DNA of 14,997 nt from an uncultured Oscillospiraceae bacterium (lineage in GTDB: Bacteria; Bacillota; Clostridia; Oscillospirales; Oscillospiraceae), in assembly GCA_934675115.1 (NCBI GenBank), contig CAKUPH010000053.1, positions 1 to 14,997 of the forward strand, read 5' to 3'. The notes under the pieces are model-generated. The model saw only the letters and a list, made by a program, of their open reading frames with translations, had not been told where the DNA came from and did not search any database. Positions 7,361 through 14,990 of the stretch are shown here, one piece after another (within the stretch, counting starts at the first letter, position 1; each line of letters starts with the position of its first letter). The position numbers and the translations under genes were made by a program.

Positions 7361-7675
7361 ATGGCAGCTCAGAAAGAAATGATCCGCATCCGGCTGAAGG
7401 CCTATGACCATCAGCTGATCGACCAGGCCGCCGAGAAGATCGTGGAGACCGCCAAGCGCAGCGGCGCCACCGTCTCCGGCCCCATCCCCCTGCCCACCAA
7501 GAAGGAAGTCGTGACCATCCTTCGCGCCGTCCACAAGTACAAGGACAGCCGCGAGCAGTTCGAGCGCCGCACCCACAAGCGGCTCATCGACGTGGTCAAG
7601 CCCTCTGCCAAGACCGTCGAGGCGCTGATGAGCCTCGAGCTTCCCGCTGGTGTGGAGATCGAGATCAAGCTGTAA
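7361..7675 (+). CDS. rpsJ: 30S ribosomal protein S10
   Basis: S10 sits in the 30S head and, as NusE, joins antitermination complexes with NusB. The 104 residues are full length. Landmarks are [18 protein letters not shown] at the N-terminus, [18 protein letters not shown] in the middle and [13 protein letters not shown] near residue 67, which carries the long rRNA-contacting loop. The start has AAGGAGG 10 nt upstream. It opens the locus, after a 350-nt leader, and is separated from rplC by an unusually long 262-nt spacer. Its stop codon TAA forms the first bases of a leader repeat copy. Confidence 0.99.
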   Translation: MAAQKEMIRIRLKAYDHQLIDQAAEKIVETAKRSGATVSGPIPLPTKKEVVTILRAVHKYKDSREQFERRTHKRLIDVVKPSAKTVEALMSLELPAGVEIEIKL

Positions 7676-7718
7676 GCGTCTGAGCCGTCGTGAGCAGCGC
7701 GGATGGACCGGAGCGAGG
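7674..7718 (+). repeat. Ribosomal leader repeat, copy 2 (S10-L3 spacer)
   Basis: These 45 nt match 14946-14990 without gaps at 40 of 45 positions. Shared cores are GAGCCGTC, GCAGCGCGGATGGAC and GGAGCGAGG. It begins within the rpsJ stop codon. The left 20 nt also match copy 1 at 7221-7240. Confidence 0.8.
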
Positions 7719-7937
7719 AATATAAACCAAGGAGGACGACAGTCCGGATGTTTGTGTTCCGAGTCGGAGGGAAGCCGCGCGTCGCGAACAGGCGAAGCGT
7801 GATAGCGAAGATTCGATCTCAAAACTCTGTTGTACCGCTGTCCATCGCATTCGTTGAGATGGACGGGTCACGTCGGCCGAGCAATGACAGTCCAATGGTC
7901 ACCTCGCCCGACCAATAACCTTTAAGGAGGAATACAC
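7676..7937 (+). promoter_or_regulatory. 262-nt non-coding spacer, probable rplC leader
   Basis: This gap between two genes that normally nearly touch holds the repeat copy 2 (7674-7718), a hairpin GTCCATC/GATGGAC (7840-7846 with 7858-7864), and a nested stem GTCGG...TGAC...GTCA...CCGAC (7872-7912) just before the ribosome site TTTAAGGAGGAA. Five short blocks occur in the same order in the rpsJ leader. No convincing promoter or terminator is visible, so it is probably read as an internal leader of the polycistronic RNA. A weak reading frame (7748-7918) also lies here. Confidence 0.55.
7748..7918 (+). CDS. Doubtful small ORF in the S10-L3 spacer
   Basis: A 56-codon frame starts MFVFRVGGKPRVANRR and ends SPMVTSPDQ, 19 nt before rplC. 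A perfect AAGGAGG stands at 7729-7735, but 12 nt from the ATG, longer than the 7-10 nt used by neighbours. The basic, low-complexity composition has no recognisable domain, and codon choice does not resemble the strongly biased ribosomal genes around it. A leader peptide is possible; a chance frame is more likely. Confidence 0.15.
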   Translation: MFVFRVGGKPRVANRRSVIAKIRSQNSVVPLSIAFVEMDGSRRPSNDSPMVTSPDQ

Positions 7938-8660
7938 ATGGAAAAGGCCATTATCGGCAAGAAGGTGGGCATGACCCAGATCTTCGATGAAGCCGGCAAG
8001 GTCATCCCGGTCACCGTCATTCAGGCGGGCCCCTGCACCGTCGTGCAGAAGAAGACCGAGGAAAAGGACGGCTACACCGCCGTCCAGCTGGGATTTGAGG
8101 AAGTCCCCGAGCGCAAGCTGTCCAAGCCCGAGCTGGGCCACAGCAAGAAGGCCGGCAAGGCCCTGCGCGTCCTCAAGGAGTTCAAGCTCGATAACGCCGC
8201 CGACCTGAACGTGGGCGACGAGATCACCGCCACCGCCTTTGCCGCCGGCGACCGCGTCGACATCACCGGCATCAGCAAAGGTAAGGGCTACCAGGGCGTC
8301 ATCAAGCGCCACGGCGCCCACCGCCTGAAGGAGACCCACGGCAGCGGCCCTGTCCACCGCCACGCCGGTTCCATGGGCTCCAGCACCGATCCCTCCCGCA
8401 TCTTCAAGGGCAAGATCGGCGCCGGCCAGATGGGCAATGAGCAGGTCACCGTCATGAACCTGGACGTCATCCAGGTCGACGAGGAGTTGGGCGTCATCGC
8501 CGTGCGCGGCGCTGTTCCCGGCCCCAAGGGCGGCGTTGTGATCCTGCGCAGCAGCGTCAAGAAGGTCATGGAGAAGAAGGTCGCCGAGGCCGGCCGCGTC
8601 AACCCGCAGAAGGCTTCCGCCCGTGTCAATCCCCAGAAGGCCTCTGCGCGTAACAAGTAA
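7938..8660 (+). CDS. rplC: 50S ribosomal protein L3, with repeated C-terminal tail
   Basis: L3 is a primary 23S rRNA binder near the peptidyl-transferase centre and factor-binding region. Landmarks are IIGKKVGMTQIFDEAG (5-20), the long loop GKGYQGVIKRHGAHR (115-129), GSMGSSTDPSRIFKGKIGAGQMG (144-166) and GAVPGPKGGVVILR (191-204). At 240 residues it is about 30 longer than usual: the tail carries RVNPQKASA twice in tandem (220-228, 229-237) before RNK. The two copies differ at 6 of 27 bases, all synonymous third positions. AAGGAGG lies upstream in the TTTAAGGAGGAA context shared with rpsJ. Confidence 0.98.
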   Translation: MEKAIIGKKVGMTQIFDEAGKVIPVTVIQAGPCTVVQKKTEEKDGYTAVQLGFEEVPERKLSKPELGHSKKAGKALRVLKEFKLDNAADLNVGDEITATAFAAGDRVDITGISKGKGYQGVIKRHGAHRLKETHGSGPVHRHAGSMGSSTDPSRIFKGKIGAGQMGNEQVTVMNLDVIQVDEELGVIAVRGAVPGPKGGVVILRSSVKKVMEKKVAEAGRVNPQKASARVNPQKASARNK

Positions 8661-8678
8661 GAAAGGAGAGAATGACAA

Positions 8679-9293
8679 ATGCCTAAAGCTAACCTTTATG
8701 ATATGGCCGGTAAGCAGATCGGCGAGGTCGAGCTCTCCGAGGCCATCTTCGGTATTGAGCCCAACCAGTACGTTGTCCATGACGTGGTCAAGAATCATCT
8801 GGCCAACTGCCGTCAGGGCACGCAGAGCGCCCTGACCCGCGCCGAAGTCTCCGGCGGCGGTAAGAAGCCCTGGCGCCAGAAGGGCACCGGTCACGCCCGT
8901 CAGGGTTCCACCCGCGCTCCTCAGTGGACCCACGGCGGCATCGTGTTCGCCCCGAAGCCCCGCGATTACAGCTACACCCTGAACAAGAAGGTCAAGCGTC
9001 TGGCTCTGAAGTCCGTTCTGTCCGCCAAGGCTGCCGCCGGCAGCGTGCTGGTGGTGGACGGTCTGGGCATGGACGAGATCAAGACCAAGACCTTCAAGAC
9101 GTTCCTGAACACTGTGGAGGCCGACAAGGCTGTGGTGGTCACCGGCTGCCCCAACGTGGTCAAGTCCGCCCGGAACATCCCCGGCGTTGTCACCACCCCC
9201 GCCGCCCTCATCAATGTCTATGACATTGCCAACGCCAACCAGCTGATCATCGACAAGGCTGCGCTGGCCACCATCGAGGAGGTGTTCGCATAA
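8679..9293 (+). CDS. rplD: 50S ribosomal protein L4
   Basis: L4 binds 23S rRNA and lines the nascent-peptide exit tunnel; in some bacteria it also represses its own S10 operon. The 204 residues are full length. Landmarks are [20 protein letters not shown] (28-47), the tunnel-loop segment [19 protein letters not shown] (58-76), and [27 protein letters not shown] lies just upstream, 18 nt after rplC. Its stop overlaps the rplW ATG (TAATG). The structured leaders ahead of rpsJ and rplC make autogenous control by L4 a reasonable hypothesis, not a demonstrated one. Confidence 0.99.
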   Translation: MPKANLYDMAGKQIGEVELSEAIFGIEPNQYVVHDVVKNHLANCRQGTQSALTRAEVSGGGKKPWRQKGTGHARQGSTRAPQWTHGGIVFAPKPRDYSYTLNKKVKRLALKSVLSAKAAAGSVLVVDGLGMDEIKTKTFKTFLNTVEADKAVVVTGCPNVVKSARNIPGVVTTPAALINVYDIANANQLIIDKAALATIEEVFA

Positions 9294-9589
9294 TGAAGAC
9301 CGCTTACGACATTATCAAGCGCCCCATCATCACCGAGCAGTCCATGGAGTCCGCCAGCTTCAAGAAGTACACCTTCGAGGTCGCCAAGGACGCCAATAAG
9401 ATCGAGATCGCCAAGGCTGTCGAAGAGATCTTCGGCGTGAAGGTCGCCAAGGTGAACACCCTGAACATGTATGGCAAGGAGAAGCGGATGGGCCGCTACC
9501 CCGCCGGCCGCCGCGCCAGCTGGAAGAAGGCCATGGTCACCCTGACCGCCGACTCCAAGTCCATCGAGTTCTTCGAAGGCATGGTGTAA
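9293..9589 (+). CDS. rplW: 50S ribosomal protein L23
   Basis: L23 lies at the tunnel exit and docks trigger factor, SRP and the translocon. The 98 residues show the family start [13 protein letters not shown] (5-17), [27 protein letters not shown] (25-51) and the basic loop [20 protein letters not shown]. Its ATG shares one base with the rplD stop; GAGGAGGTG inside the rplD end is the ribosome site, so translation is probably coupled. Confidence 0.99.
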   Translation: MKTAYDIIKRPIITEQSMESASFKKYTFEVAKDANKIEIAKAVEEIFGVKVAKVNTLNMYGKEKRMGRYPAGRRASWKKAMVTLTADSKSIEFFEGMV

Positions 9590-9603
9590 GGAGGTAACGA
9601 GAA

Positions 9604-10437
9604 ATGGCTATCAAAACTTATAAGCCCACGACGCCCTCCCGCCGTCACATGACTGTGTCCGCTTTCGAGGGCATCGACAAGAAGGCCAAGCCCGAGCGCG
9701 CCCTCACCGAGGTGCTCCAGAAGAGCGCCGGCCGCAACAGCTACGGCCGCATCACCGTCCGCCACCGCGGCGGCGGCAACAAGCGCAAGTACCGCATCAT
9801 CGACTTCAAGCGCGACAAGGCCGGCAAGGCCACCGTCATCAACCTGCAGTACGATCCCAACCGCTCCGCCAACATCGCCCTCATCGAGTATGAGGACGGC
9901 GAGCGCCGCTATATCCTGGCTCCCGCGGGGCTGAAGGCCGGCCACATCATCATGACCGGCTCCGGCGCCGACATCCTGCCCGGCAACGCGCTGCCCATCG
10001 CGGAGATCCCCGTTGGTGAAATGATCCACTGCATCGAGCTGTATCCCGGCAAGGGCGCACAGCTGGTCCGGTCCGCCGGCACCGCCGCTCAGCTCATGGC
10101 CAAGGAGAACGGTATGGCGCAGGTCCGTCTGCCCTCCGGCGAGGTCCGCCTGGTCCGGCTGGACTGCCTGGCCACCATCGGCACCGTCGGCAACGCCGAC
10201 TGGGCCAACATCCACATCGGCAAGGCCGGCCGCAAGCGCCACATGGGCTGGCGTCCCACCGTCCGCGGCTCCGTCATGAACCCCAATGACCACCCCCACG
10301 GCGGCGGCGAAGGCAAGAGCCCTGTCGGCCGTCCCGGCCCTGTGACCCCGTGGGGCAAGCCCGCCATGGGTTACAAGACCCGCAAGACCAAGAACCGCAC
10401 CAACAAATTTATCGTCAAGCGCCGCAACGCGAAGTAA
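9604..10437 (+). CDS. rplB: 50S ribosomal protein L2
   Basis: L2 is needed for subunit association and peptidyl transferase activity. The 277 residues match the family. Landmarks are [21 protein letters not shown] (44-64), [12 protein letters not shown] (105-116) and the C-terminal signature [20 protein letters not shown] (226-245), in which H230 corresponds to the conserved functionally important histidine. TAAGGAGG overlaps the rplW stop and lies 8 nt before the ATG. Confidence 0.99.
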   Translation: MAIKTYKPTTPSRRHMTVSAFEGIDKKAKPERALTEVLQKSAGRNSYGRITVRHRGGGNKRKYRIIDFKRDKAGKATVINLQYDPNRSANIALIEYEDGERRYILAPAGLKAGHIIMTGSGADILPGNALPIAEIPVGEMIHCIELYPGKGAQLVRSAGTAAQLMAKENGMAQVRLPSGEVRLVRLDCLATIGTVGNADWANIHIGKAGRKRHMGWRPTVRGSVMNPNDHPHGGGEGKSPVGRPGPVTPWGKPAMGYKTRKTKNRTNKFIVKRRNAK

Positions 10438-10451
10438 GGAGGCAGTAAAAG

Positions 10452-10724
10452 ATGAGCAGAAGTATCAAGAAAGGCCCCTTTTGCGCCCCCGAGCTGCTGA
10501 AGCGGGTCGATGAACTGAACAAGGCCAACGAGAAGAAGGTCCTGAAGACCTGGAGCCGCGCCTCCACCATCTTCCCCTCCTTCGTGGGCCACACCATCGC
10601 CGTCCATGACGGCCGCAAGCATGTCCCCGTCTACGTGACCGAGGATATGGTCGGCCACAAGCTGGGCGAGTTTGCTCCCACCCGTACCTTCAAGGGGCAC
10701 GCTGGCAGCAAGACCGGTAAGTAA
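10452..10724 (+). CDS. rpsS: 30S ribosomal protein S19
   Basis: S19 forms the head of the 30S subunit with S13 and contacts the A-site tRNA region. The 90 residues begin [10 protein letters not shown] and contain [31 protein letters not shown], the family core, followed by [18 protein letters not shown]. The ribosome site TAAGGAGG overlaps the end of rplB. Confidence 0.99.
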   Translation: MSRSIKKGPFCAPELLKRVDELNKANEKKVLKTWSRASTIFPSFVGHTIAVHDGRKHVPVYVTEDMVGHKLGEFAPTRTFKGHAGSKTGK

Positions 10725-10738
10725 GGAGGAGAGAGAGA

Positions 10739-11071
10739 ATGGAAGCTAAAGCGACACTGAGATATGTTCGTATCTCTCCCCGCAAGGTCGGCATCCTGTG
10801 CGACCTGATCCGCGGCAAGAGCGTGGCCCAGGCCAACGCCATCCTCGCTCTGACCCCCAAGGCCGCCGCTGAGCCTCTGGCCAAGCTGGTCAAGAGCGCG
10901 GCTGCCAACGCCGAGAACAACCACGGCATGGATCCCGAGAAGCTCTACGTTGCGGCGACTTACGCCACCCCCGGCCCCATCATCAAGCGCTTCATGCCCC
11001 GGGCCCAGGGCCGTGCCTACCGCATCAACAAGAGAACTTCCCACGTGACCGTCGTGGTCAAAGAGCGCTAA
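10739..11071 (+). CDS. rplV: 50S ribosomal protein L22
   Basis: L22 has a globular domain on the surface and a long hairpin lining the exit tunnel beside L4. The 110 residues include [20 protein letters not shown] (8-27), [16 protein letters not shown] and the hairpin segment [20 protein letters not shown] near the C-terminus. GGAGGAGAGAGA precedes the ATG, 14 nt after rpsS. Confidence 0.99.
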   Translation: MEAKATLRYVRISPRKVGILCDLIRGKSVAQANAILALTPKAAAEPLAKLVKSAAANAENNHGMDPEKLYVAATYATPGPIIKRFMPRAQGRAYRINKRTSHVTVVVKER

Positions 11072-11090
11072 AGAAGGAGGTCAAGAGTAA

Positions 11091-11921
11091 ATGGGACAGA
11101 AAGTTAATCCCCACGGTCTCCGTGTGGGCGTCATCAAAGACTGGGACTCCCGTTGGTATGCCCGCGATGAAAAAGTGGGCGACCTCCTGGTTGAGGACTA
11201 CAATCTCCGCAAGGAGCTGAAGAAGCGCCTGTACTCCGCCGGCGTGCCCAAGATCGAGATCGAGCGCGACAACGCCAAGGTCCGCATCTATGTGCACTGC
11301 GCCCGTCCCGGCGTCGTCATCGGCAAGGGCGGCGAGGAGATCGAGAAGCTCCGCGCCGAGCTGGAGAAGAAGCTGGGCAAGGCCGTCGATCTGAAGATCG
11401 TCGAGGTCAAGAACCCTGACATCAACGCTCAGCTGGTGGCCGAGAACATCGCCCAGCAGCTGGAGAAGCGCATCGCGTTCCGCCGCGCCATGAAGAACGC
11501 CATGGGCCGCGCCATGCGCATGGGCGCCCTGGGCATCAAGGTCCAGGCCTCCGGCCGCCTCAACGGCGCCGAGATCGCCCGCACCGAGCAGTATCATGAC
11601 GGCACCATCCCCCTGCAGACCATCCGCGCCGACATTGAGTACGGCTTCGCGGAGGCCGCCACCACCTATGGCCGCATCGGCATCAAGGTGTGGATCTACA
11701 AGGGAGAGGTGCTGACCCAGACCCTGCGCACCACCCCCCGCACCATCGACACCAAGAACTACAAAGAGCGTGAGCAGCGTCCCCGCCGGGATCGCCGCGA
11801 CGGCAACCGCGGCGGCTTCAACCGCGGCAATGGCAATCGTCAGGGCGGCTTCAACCGTCAGGGCGGCAGCCGCCCCGCCGGCAACCGTTCCGCTGCTCCT
11901 AAGGAAGGAGGCGCTCAGTAA
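11091..11921 (+). CDS. rpsC: 30S ribosomal protein S3, with RG-rich C-terminal tail
   Basis: S3 lies at the mRNA entry pore and contributes to mRNA unwinding. The core is standard: [20 protein letters not shown]-domain GKGG (78-81), [17 protein letters not shown] (127-143) and [15 protein letters not shown] (193-207). The protein then runs on to 276 residues, while many homologues end near 210-235. The extra tail (about 209-276) is disordered and rich in R, G, N and Q, with GGFNR at 241-245 and 252-256, and NR repeats. Its stop overlaps the rplP ATG (TAATG), and the rplP ribosome site lies inside the tail codons. Confidence 0.98.
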   Translation: MGQKVNPHGLRVGVIKDWDSRWYARDEKVGDLLVEDYNLRKELKKRLYSAGVPKIEIERDNAKVRIYVHCARPGVVIGKGGEEIEKLRAELEKKLGKAVDLKIVEVKNPDINAQLVAENIAQQLEKRIAFRRAMKNAMGRAMRMGALGIKVQASGRLNGAEIARTEQYHDGTIPLQTIRADIEYGFAEAATTYGRIGIKVWIYKGEVLTQTLRTTPRTIDTKNYKEREQRPRRDRRDGNRGGFNRGNGNRQGGFNRQGGSRPAGNRSAAPKEGGAQ

Positions 11922-12349
11922 TGCTGCTGCCTAAGAGAGTCAAGTATCGCCGCGTGCACCGTGGCCGCATGACCGGCGTTGCCGCCCGCGGCAACAAGGT
12001 CTCCTACGGCGAGTGGGGCCTGGCTACCACTGAGCCCGCCTGGATCACCTCCAACCAGATCGAGGCCGCCCGTGTGGCCATGACCCGTTACACCAAGCGC
12101 GGCGGCAAGGTCTGGATCAAGATCTTCCCCGATAAGCCCGTTACCAAGAAGGCGCTTGGTACCCGTATGGGTTCCGGTAAGGGCGCGCCCGAGTACTGGG
12201 TGGCCGTTGTCAAGCCCGGCCGCGTGATGTTTGAGATCGCCGGCGTCTCCGAGGAGACCGCCCGCGAGGCCCTTCGTCTGGCCAGCCACAAGCTGCCCGT
12301 CAAGTGCAAGATCGTCAAGAAAGAGACTGTTGAGAACGGTGGTGAATGA
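11921..12349 (+). CDS. rplP: 50S ribosomal protein L16
   Basis: L16 helps position A-site tRNA and organises the 50S central protuberance region. The 142 residues include [17 protein letters not shown] (1-17), [25 protein letters not shown] (27-51), [27 protein letters not shown] and [25 protein letters not shown] lies 9 nt upstream inside rpsC, and the ATG shares a base with the rpsC stop. Confidence 0.99.
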   Translation: MLLPKRVKYRRVHRGRMTGVAARGNKVSYGEWGLATTEPAWITSNQIEAARVAMTRYTKRGGKVWIKIFPDKPVTKKALGTRMGSGKGAPEYWVAVVKPGRVMFEIAGVSEETAREALRLASHKLPVKCKIVKKETVENGGE

Positions 12350-12351
12350 AG

Positions 12352-12543
12352 ATGAAAGCTAACGAAGTCCGTAAAATGAGCGCCAACGAGCTGGAGACCA
12401 AGCTGGTTGAGCTGAAGAAGGACCTGTTCAACCTCCGTCTTCAGCACGCCACCAATCAGCTCGACAATCCCATCCGGATCGCGGAAGTCAAGAAGGACAT
12501 TGCCCGCGTGAAAACCATCCTGCGTGAGCAGCAGAGCCGATAA
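12352..12543 (+). CDS. rpmC: 50S ribosomal protein L29
   Basis: L29 is a small two-helix coiled protein by the tunnel exit next to L23. From [10 protein letters not shown] the product has 63 residues, with the signature [36 protein letters not shown]. Two starts are possible. ATG at 12346 overlaps the rplP stop as ATGA, but GGTGGTG ends one base before it. ATG at 12352 is 7 nt from that site and matches the usual MKANE start, so it is preferred. Confidence 0.96.
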   Translation: MKANEVRKMSANELETKLVELKKDLFNLRLQHATNQLDNPIRIAEVKKDIARVKTILREQQSR

Positions 12544-12556
12544 GGAGGATTAGACG

Positions 12557-12820
12557 ATGAGTGAAGTGAGAACCTCTTCTCGTAAGACCAGAGTCGGCCT
12601 GGTGGTTTCGGACAAGATGGACAAGACCGTTGTGGTCGCCATCGCCGACCGCGTGGCTCACCCTCTGTACAAGAAGATCGTAAAGAGAACCTATAAGCTG
12701 AAGGCCCATGATGAGCTCAATCAGTGCGGCGTGGGTGACCGCGTGCGCGTGATGGAGACCCGCCCCCTGTCCAAGGACAAGCGCTGGCGCGTGGTCGAGA
12801 TCATCGAGAAGGCGAAGTAA
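12557..12820 (+). CDS. rpsQ: 30S ribosomal protein S17
   Basis: S17 is a primary 16S rRNA binder of the OB-fold type. The 87 residues include [21 protein letters not shown] (9-29), [19 protein letters not shown] and the C-terminal [31 protein letters not shown] overlaps the rpmC stop, 14 nt ahead of the start. Confidence 0.99.
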   Translation: MSEVRTSSRKTRVGLVVSDKMDKTVVVAIADRVAHPLYKKIVKRTYKLKAHDELNQCGVGDRVRVMETRPLSKDKRWRVVEIIEKAK

Positions 12821-12835
12821 GAAGGAGGTGCCAGT

Positions 12836-13204
12836 ATGATTCAGGAAGAAAGCTATCTGAAGGTTGCCGACAACACCGGCGCCAAGGAGATCAAGACCAT
12901 CCGCGTACTGGGCGGCTCCAAGCGTAAGTTTGGCAACATCGGCGACGTGGTCGTCGCCTCCGTGCGCAAGGCCGCTCCCGGCGGTCAGGTCAAGAAGGGC
13001 GAGGTCGTCAAGGCCGTTATCGTCCGCTCCTCCCGCGGCGTCCGCCGCTCCGACGGCAGCTATGTCCGCTTCGACGACAACGCCGCCGTCCTCATTCGTG
13101 ATGACAAGAACCCCCGTGGCACCCGTATCTTTGGCCCGGTTGCCCGCGAGCTGCGCGACAAGGATTACATGAAGATCCTGTCCCTGGCTCCCGAAGTGCT
13201 GTAA
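12836..13204 (+). CDS. rplN: 50S ribosomal protein L14
   Basis: L14 forms part of the intersubunit bridge region with L19 and is the docking site for silencing factor RsfS. The 122 residues are exactly the usual length and begin [19 protein letters not shown]. Further landmarks are [14 protein letters not shown] (23-36), [19 protein letters not shown] [15 protein letters not shown] and [25 protein letters not shown] lies 6 nt upstream. Confidence 0.99.
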   Translation: MIQEESYLKVADNTGAKEIKTIRVLGGSKRKFGNIGDVVVASVRKAAPGGQVKKGEVVKAVIVRSSRGVRRSDGSYVRFDDNAAVLIRDDKNPRGTRIFGPVARELRDKDYMKILSLAPEVL

Positions 13205-13218
13205 GGGGGTAACGAGGT

Positions 13219-13530
13219 ATGAGTATGAACGTCAAGAAGAACGACACCGTCGTGGTCCTGTCCGGCAAGGACAAGGGCAAGCAGGGCAAGGTCCTCTCCG
13301 TTGACCCCGAGGCCCGCAAGGTCGTGGTGGAGAAGGTCAACGTGGCCTCCCGCCACCAGAAGCCCCGCCGTCAGGGCGAGGAGGGCGGCATCATCCAGAA
13401 GGAGACCCCCATCTACGCCTGCAAGGTCATGACCGTGTGCCCCAAGTGCAACAAGGCCACCCGCGTCGCCCACAAGGTCGAGGGCGGCAAGAAGGTCCGC
13501 GTCTGCAAGCACTGCGGCGCTGAAATCTGA
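13219..13530 (+). CDS. rplX: 50S ribosomal protein L24 with zinc ribbon
   Basis: L24 initiates 50S assembly. The 103 residues include the KOW motif VVVLSGKDKGKQGKVL (11-26) and KVNVASRHQKPRRQGEEGGI. The C-terminus carries two CxxC pairs, CPKC (74-77 region) and CKHC near the end, which form a zinc ribbon found in many L24 proteins but absent from others. Two starts are possible: 13219 with AAGGGGG 9 nt upstream, or 13225 with GAGGT 6 nt upstream (MNVKKND, closer to the usual family start). Confidence 0.98.
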   Translation: MSMNVKKNDTVVVLSGKDKGKQGKVLSVDPEARKVVVEKVNVASRHQKPRRQGEEGGIIQKETPIYACKVMTVCPKCNKATRVAHKVEGGKKVRVCKHCGAEI

Positions 13531-13549
13531 GAAAGAGGAGGAGTAACAA

Positions 13550-14101
13550 ATGGCTAACCCCAATCTGAAGGCAAAGTACAACGCCGAAGTCGCTCCTGCT
13601 CTGATGCAGAAGTTCGGCTATAAGTCCACCATGCAGATCCCCCGCATCGAGAAGATCGTGGTCAACTGCGGCTGCGGCGAGGCCCGGGACAACTCCAAGG
13701 TGCTCGAGTCCGTTGTGGGCGATCTGGCCACCATCACTGGCCAGAAGCCCGTCATCACCAAGGCCAAGAAGTCCGTGGCCAACTTCAAGCTCCGTGAGGG
13801 CATGCCCATCGGCGCGAAGGTCACCCTGCGTCAGGACAAGATGTGGGAATTCCTGGACCGCCTGTTCAACGTGGCCCTGCCCCGTGTCCGCGACTTCCGC
13901 GGCATCAACCCCAACGCTTTCGACGGCCGCGGCAACTACGCCCTCGGCCTGAAGGAGCAGCTGATCTTCCCCGAGATCGAGTACGATAAGATCGACAAGA
14001 TCCGTGGTATGGACATTGTCATCTGCACCACCGCCAAGACTGATGAAGAGGCCAAGGAACTGCTTACCCTCCTGGGCGCCCCCTTCACCACCAACGGCTA
14101 A
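13550..14101 (+). CDS. rplE: 50S ribosomal protein L5
   Basis: L5 binds 5S rRNA in the central protuberance and contacts P-site tRNA. The 183 residues show [20 protein letters not shown] (29-48), [32 protein letters not shown] (63-94) and the C-terminal [27 protein letters not shown] lies upstream, and the spacing to rplX is 19 nt. Confidence 0.99.
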   Translation: MANPNLKAKYNAEVAPALMQKFGYKSTMQIPRIEKIVVNCGCGEARDNSKVLESVVGDLATITGQKPVITKAKKSVANFKLREGMPIGAKVTLRQDKMWEFLDRLFNVALPRVRDFRGINPNAFDGRGNYALGLKEQLIFPEIEYDKIDKIRGMDIVICTTAKTDEEAKELLTLLGAPFTTNG

Positions 14102-14117
14102 GAGGAGGAAGAACAGT

Positions 14118-14303
14118 ATGGCTAAGAAATCTATGATCCTGAAGGCTCAGCGTGAGCCCAAGTTCTCCAGCCGCCGCAACAACCGCTGCAAGATCTGCGG
14201 CCGTCCCCACGCCTACCTCCGCGACTACGGCATCTGCCGTATCTGCTTCCGTGAGCTGGCGTACAAGGGCCAGATCCCCGGCGTCAAGAAGGCTTCCTGG
14301 TAA
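14118..14303 (+). CDS. rpsZ: 30S ribosomal protein S14, zinc-binding type Z
   Basis: S14 completes the 30S head beside S3 and S10. This is the short, zinc-binding (C+) form with 61 residues, carrying C24-x2-C27 (CKIC) and C40-x2-C43 (CRIC), then [17 protein letters not shown] at the C-terminus. The start is set by the GAGGAGGAAG site 6-10 nt upstream; the frame is open further back (to 14004) but only as a shadow of rplE. At least 694 nt without a gene follow, which is unusual because S8 normally comes directly after. Confidence 0.98.
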   Translation: MAKKSMILKAQREPKFSSRRNNRCKICGRPHAYLRDYGICRICFRELAYKGQIPGVKKASW

Positions 14304-14458
14304 ATCTCGTTCCGCCATGCTTCGGGGGATCGGCTTGCAGTACCTTGGTACAGCGGCGCCGCTCACCCATCGCCTGACGAAACGATCCTCACCAAGCCTG
14401 CGGTGCGGAACGCGCGATGCTTCCGCAGCGGATAACCAGCAATCATAACCCAGCATTG

Positions 14459-14495
14459 ATCAGCTTCTGCCGGAATTTTTCCGGCAGAAGCTGAT
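14459..14495 (+). terminator. Perfect 17-bp hairpin after S14, probable terminator
   Basis: Arms 14459-14475 and 14479-14495 pair perfectly around a TTT loop (core CTTCTGCCGGAA/TTCCGGCAGAAG). The trailing sequence ATTTGCG is poor in T, so termination may be partial; an RNA-stabilising or processing hairpin is the alternative. Confidence 0.6.
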
Positions 14496-14543
14496 TTGCG
14501 AAATTAGTTATCCACGCTTTCGTGTGTGCGAGACACAAAAACC

Positions 14544-14572
14544 TTGCATTTTACAAAAAAGTGCGGTATAAT
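14544..14572 (+). promoter_or_regulatory. Promoter upstream of the next ribosomal unit
   Basis: TTGCAT (14544-14549) and perfect TATAAT (14567-14572) lie 17 nt apart in an A/T-rich patch within GC-rich surroundings. The predicted start is near 14579. It would drive whatever follows the window, expected to be rpsH and the rest of the spc genes. Confidence 0.75.
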
Positions 14573-14634
14573 TAATTGCTTTTGCGCGTGGACCATATGC
14601 GCCAAGACCTCCCAACGCATCCGGGAGTGTCGTA

Positions 14635-14677
14635 AACCCGTAAACTATGAGGCGATCCCTCATGGGTACGGGGTTTT
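14635..14677 (+). terminator. Attenuator-like terminator in the post-S14 leader
   Basis: CCCGTA (14637-14642) pairs with TACGGG (14667-14672), and inside it ATGAGG (14647-14652) pairs with CCTCAT (14658-14663). GTTTT follows. It lies about 100 nt past the promoter, the same placement as the rpsJ leader terminator. Confidence 0.6.
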
Positions 14678-14720
14678 GGCATGATAGGGACCCGCGCGGA
14701 GCGGCAAAACAAGATCAGAT

Positions 14721-14738
14721 CCGCCCTCCGGCGGTTTT
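14721..14738 (+). terminator. Weak second hairpin with T tail in the post-S14 leader
   Basis: CCGCC (14721-14725) pairs with GGCGG (14730-14734), followed by TTTT. The stem is only 5 bp; it could be a weak terminator or pause site. Confidence 0.35.
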
Positions 14739-14922
14739 GATATAAGATGTGCTCTGTCCGGCAAACGCCGCGGACGAGCCGGCGCGGGGAAGGGATCCGG
14801 GAAATGCGCAGCCCGGGCCGCTTCTGCCGGGACCGGACGCGGCGGGAAAAGACAGGGCGCGTCAATGCCCCGCGGAATGCGGCAAGACGGACAAAAGGTC
14901 GGGGAAGGATGCCTGCTCCTCG

Positions 14923-14990
14923 ATACCTTTCCGCCTGTACCGGAGAAGCGCCCGAGCCGTCATGCGCAGCGCGGATGGACTGGAGCGAGG
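14923..14990 (+). repeat. Ribosomal leader repeat, copy 3 (post-S14)
   Basis: The left part (14923-14963) matches the rpsJ leader copy at 7202-7240. The right part (14946-14990) matches the S10-L3 spacer copy at 7674-7718 with 40 of 45 identical bases. This copy therefore joins the other two and is the most complete in the window; it may continue past the edge. Confidence 0.75.

Noticed and set aside
7674..7718. Leader repeat as an insertion sequence or group II intron end
   Set aside because: No transposase or reverse transcriptase, no terminal inverted repeats and no target-site duplication are visible.
7665..7895. Minus-strand 76-codon frame in the S10-L3 spacer
   Set aside because: No ribosome site, overlaps the repeat and hairpins, and has no recognisable protein features.
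7899..8933. 344-codon minus-strand frame opposite rplC/rplD
   Set aside because: Antisense shadow of two unmistakable ribosomal-protein genes; composition is Gly/Leu/Asp-rich as expected of such shadows.
14572..14865. 97-codon minus-strand frame in the post-S14 region
   Set aside because: Arg/Ser/Pro-rich translation with no domain; it lies over the hairpins and promoter of the plus strand and has no visible ribosome site.
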